From JACDAN01 sp046714355 (GTDB lineage Bacteria > Actinomycetota > Thermoleophilia > Gaiellales > Gaiellaceae), in contig JBKKAR010000144.1 in NCBI GenBank assembly GCA_046714355.1, positions 1 to 19,687 on the forward strand: DNA of 19,687 nt. The letters are read 5' to 3'. Below the pieces are notes generated by a model. The model saw nothing but the letters and a program-made list of their open reading frames with translations. It did not search any database and was not told where the DNA came from. Every line of letters starts with the position of its first letter. Positions within the stretch are counted from its first letter, which is position 1. Of this stretch, positions 18,562-19,687 are shown in pieces. The translations under genes were made by a program, and so were the position numbers.

Positions 18562-19687
18562 GACCGACGCGAACCGGTCCTGGGCCCGACGGGCCCAGAA
18601 TTGCGAGACGGGCCGCCCGTTCTGGATCACCGCGAAGGCCCACTTGCCGCGTGCGTAGCCGGACAGCGCGGAGGACTCCGAGAGCGTTCCGGTCTTCGCG
18701 AGCACGGCCCCGCGGGCGGGCGGTCGCTCCAGCCGGTCCTCGAGTGTCCCGTTGACGCCGGCGACGGCGAGGGAGCGGACGAAGGACGGGCGGATCGCCG
18801 GATCGTTCCAGGCGACGACGAGAATCCCGATGACGGCGGCGGCAGTGAGGCGGTTCAGGGAAGACAGACCGGAGCCGTCGACGATCCGCACCCCGGCGAG
18901 CGGGATCGCGGCCTCGTGCAGCGCCCGTCTCACCGCCTCGGCGCCGGCTGCGCTCGTTCCGTGTCCCCCGTCGGAGGCGCCGAGCTGCTTCAACAGCAGC
19001 TCGGCCGTGAAGTTGTCGCTCTCTCGGTTCATGAACGCGACGATCTGCGCGAGTGGCGGCGAGGCGGTCGTCGCCAGTTGCTCGGCGAGAGGATCGGCCA
19101 CGCCGGTGACGACACGGCCACGGACACCCACGCCGGCCGCGCGGAGCGCGAATCGGAACTGGGAGCCGGCCGAGAGCGCCGGCTCCCGCGTCACCCGGCC
19201 GCGGAACCGCGCTCGGTCGACTGTGAGCGCAGAGAGCGGCGGTGACTCGTCCATGTAGTAGCGCGCCTTCCAGGCCGGACCCGTCCGGCGGGAGTCGAAA
19301 TACGACTCGTCCGCCTCGATTCCGCCGGTCACCTGTCGGATTCCGGCGGCGCGGATCTGGGCGGCGAGCGTGCCGAGGTCGGCCCGGGAGAGCGTCGGGT
19401 CGCCGAATCCCTTCAGCACGAGGTCGCCCCTCCAGGTCGAGCCGAGCAGCTCTCCCTCCCCGTAGACGACGGTGTCGAGCCGGTGATCCGGGCCTAGTAG
19501 GGCGAGCGACGCGTAGGCCACGGCGAGCTTCGCGTTCGAGGCGGGCACGAGCGCGAGCGTCGGATGGCGGAGGAAGACGGTGCTGCCGGTGGCGAGGTTC
19601 ACGGCGGCCGCGCCCGAGAGCCTGCTCTGCACGTGCGGCACGGCGAGGGCGCGGCCGAGCTTCGTCGCCAGTTCCGGCTTCGAGGAG
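18547..19687 (-). CDS. dacB: D-Ala-D-Ala carboxypeptidase/endopeptidase (PBP4, S13 family), 5'-truncated
   Basis: Family S13 enzymes trim or cleave peptidoglycan peptides outside the membrane. The frame is open to the window edge, so the N-terminus and any signal peptide are missing. Counting from an internal GTG (complement of 19641), the active-site motifs are SxxK (PASNAKL, Ser35-Lys38), SxN (ESDNFTAELLLK, Ser208-Asn210), DGSGLS (255-260) and KTG (AKTGTLSESSALSGYA, Lys316). All three are intact. Ser-to-SxN spacing of ~173 is shorter than in E. coli PBP4 (about 244), so part of the extra domain is probably reduced. The symbol is by family resemblance. Its last 15 bases overlap the end of ligA on the opposite strand. 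Confidence 0.88.
   Translation of the reverse strand, partial: SSKPELATKLGRALAVPHVQSRLSGAAAVNLATGSTVFLRHPTLALVPASNAKLAVAYASLALLGPDHRLDTVVYGEGELLGSTWRGDLVLKGFGDPTLSRADLGTLAAQIRAAGIRQVTGGIEADESYFDSRRTGPAWKARYYMDESPPLSALTVDRARFRGRVTREPALSAGSQFRFALRAAGVGVRGRVVTGVADPLAEQLATTASPPLAQIVAFMNRESDNFTAELLLKQLGASDGGHGTSAAGAEAVRRALHEAAIPLAGVRIVDGSGLSSLNRLTAAAVIGILVVAWNDPAIRPSFVRSLAVAGVNGTLEDRLERPPARGAVLAKTGTLSESSALSGYARGKWAFAVIQNGRPVSQFWARRAQDRFASVLASQ

Noticed and set aside
1..19687. CRISPR arrays, insertion sequences, rRNA or tRNA genes
   Set aside because: No spaced direct repeats, transposase frames or conserved RNA genes were found. The palindromic inserts have no encoded transposase.

Overview
The window is a high-GC stretch carrying the contiguous S10 (3' part), spc and alpha ribosomal protein operons, read rightward from a 5'-truncated rplD to rplQ, followed by truA, ligA and, convergently, a partial dacB-type gene on the minus strand. 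Gene order, GC content, zinc-binding forms of S4, S14, L24 and L36, a short-LID adenylate kinase and many TTG/GTG starts fit an actinobacterium. A deep-branching lineage such as Thermoleophilia is my guess; no marker in the window proves it.

Layout: rplD(partial)-rplW-rplB-rpsS-rplV-rpsC-rplP-rpmC-rpsQ (1-4830); rplN-rplX-rplE-rpsN-rpsH-rplF-rplR-rpsE-rpmD-rplO-secY-adk-map (4833-12167); a 101-base gap with a weak promoter candidate; infA-rpmJ-rpsM-rpsK-rpsD-rpoA-rplQ-truA (12269-16330); a 212-base gap with several hairpins and a minus-strand intrinsic terminator; ligA (16543-18561); dacB on the minus strand, overlapping the end of ligA by 15 bases. Most operon genes overlap or abut (TGATG, TAATG, GTGA), so translation is probably coupled along the array.

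The most unusual content lies in four junctions where this tight packing is interrupted: rplN/rplX, rplX/rplE, rplE/rpsN and rpsK/rpsD. Each holds a 90-167 base insert. Each insert (i) is open in one frame from a start codon touching the upstream stop to a stop codon overlapping the downstream start by one base, and (ii) folds as a long imperfect inverted repeat whose 3' arm contains the Shine-Dalgarno of the next gene. Inserts are recognisably related (shared 18-, 14- and 13-base blocks, a C.A mismatch at the same place, CA/CA internal loops), while their stems differ in sequence but keep pairing. Two copies share nucleotide blocks that fall in different reading frames, so I read the family as a structured palindromic nucleic-acid element constrained to stay translatable, rather than as four conserved peptides. 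It may be a selfish repeat tolerated in an essential operon, a translational-coupling device, or both.

A second theme is low-complexity Glu/Pro/Ala-rich extensions on several ribosomal proteins: a ~145-residue N-terminal extension on S17, a ~140-residue tail on S3, and 20-54 residue tails on L22, S5, L15 and L17. Smaller oddities are truA, whose expected initiator codon reads ACG, and hairpins between rpsH/rplF and before infA.
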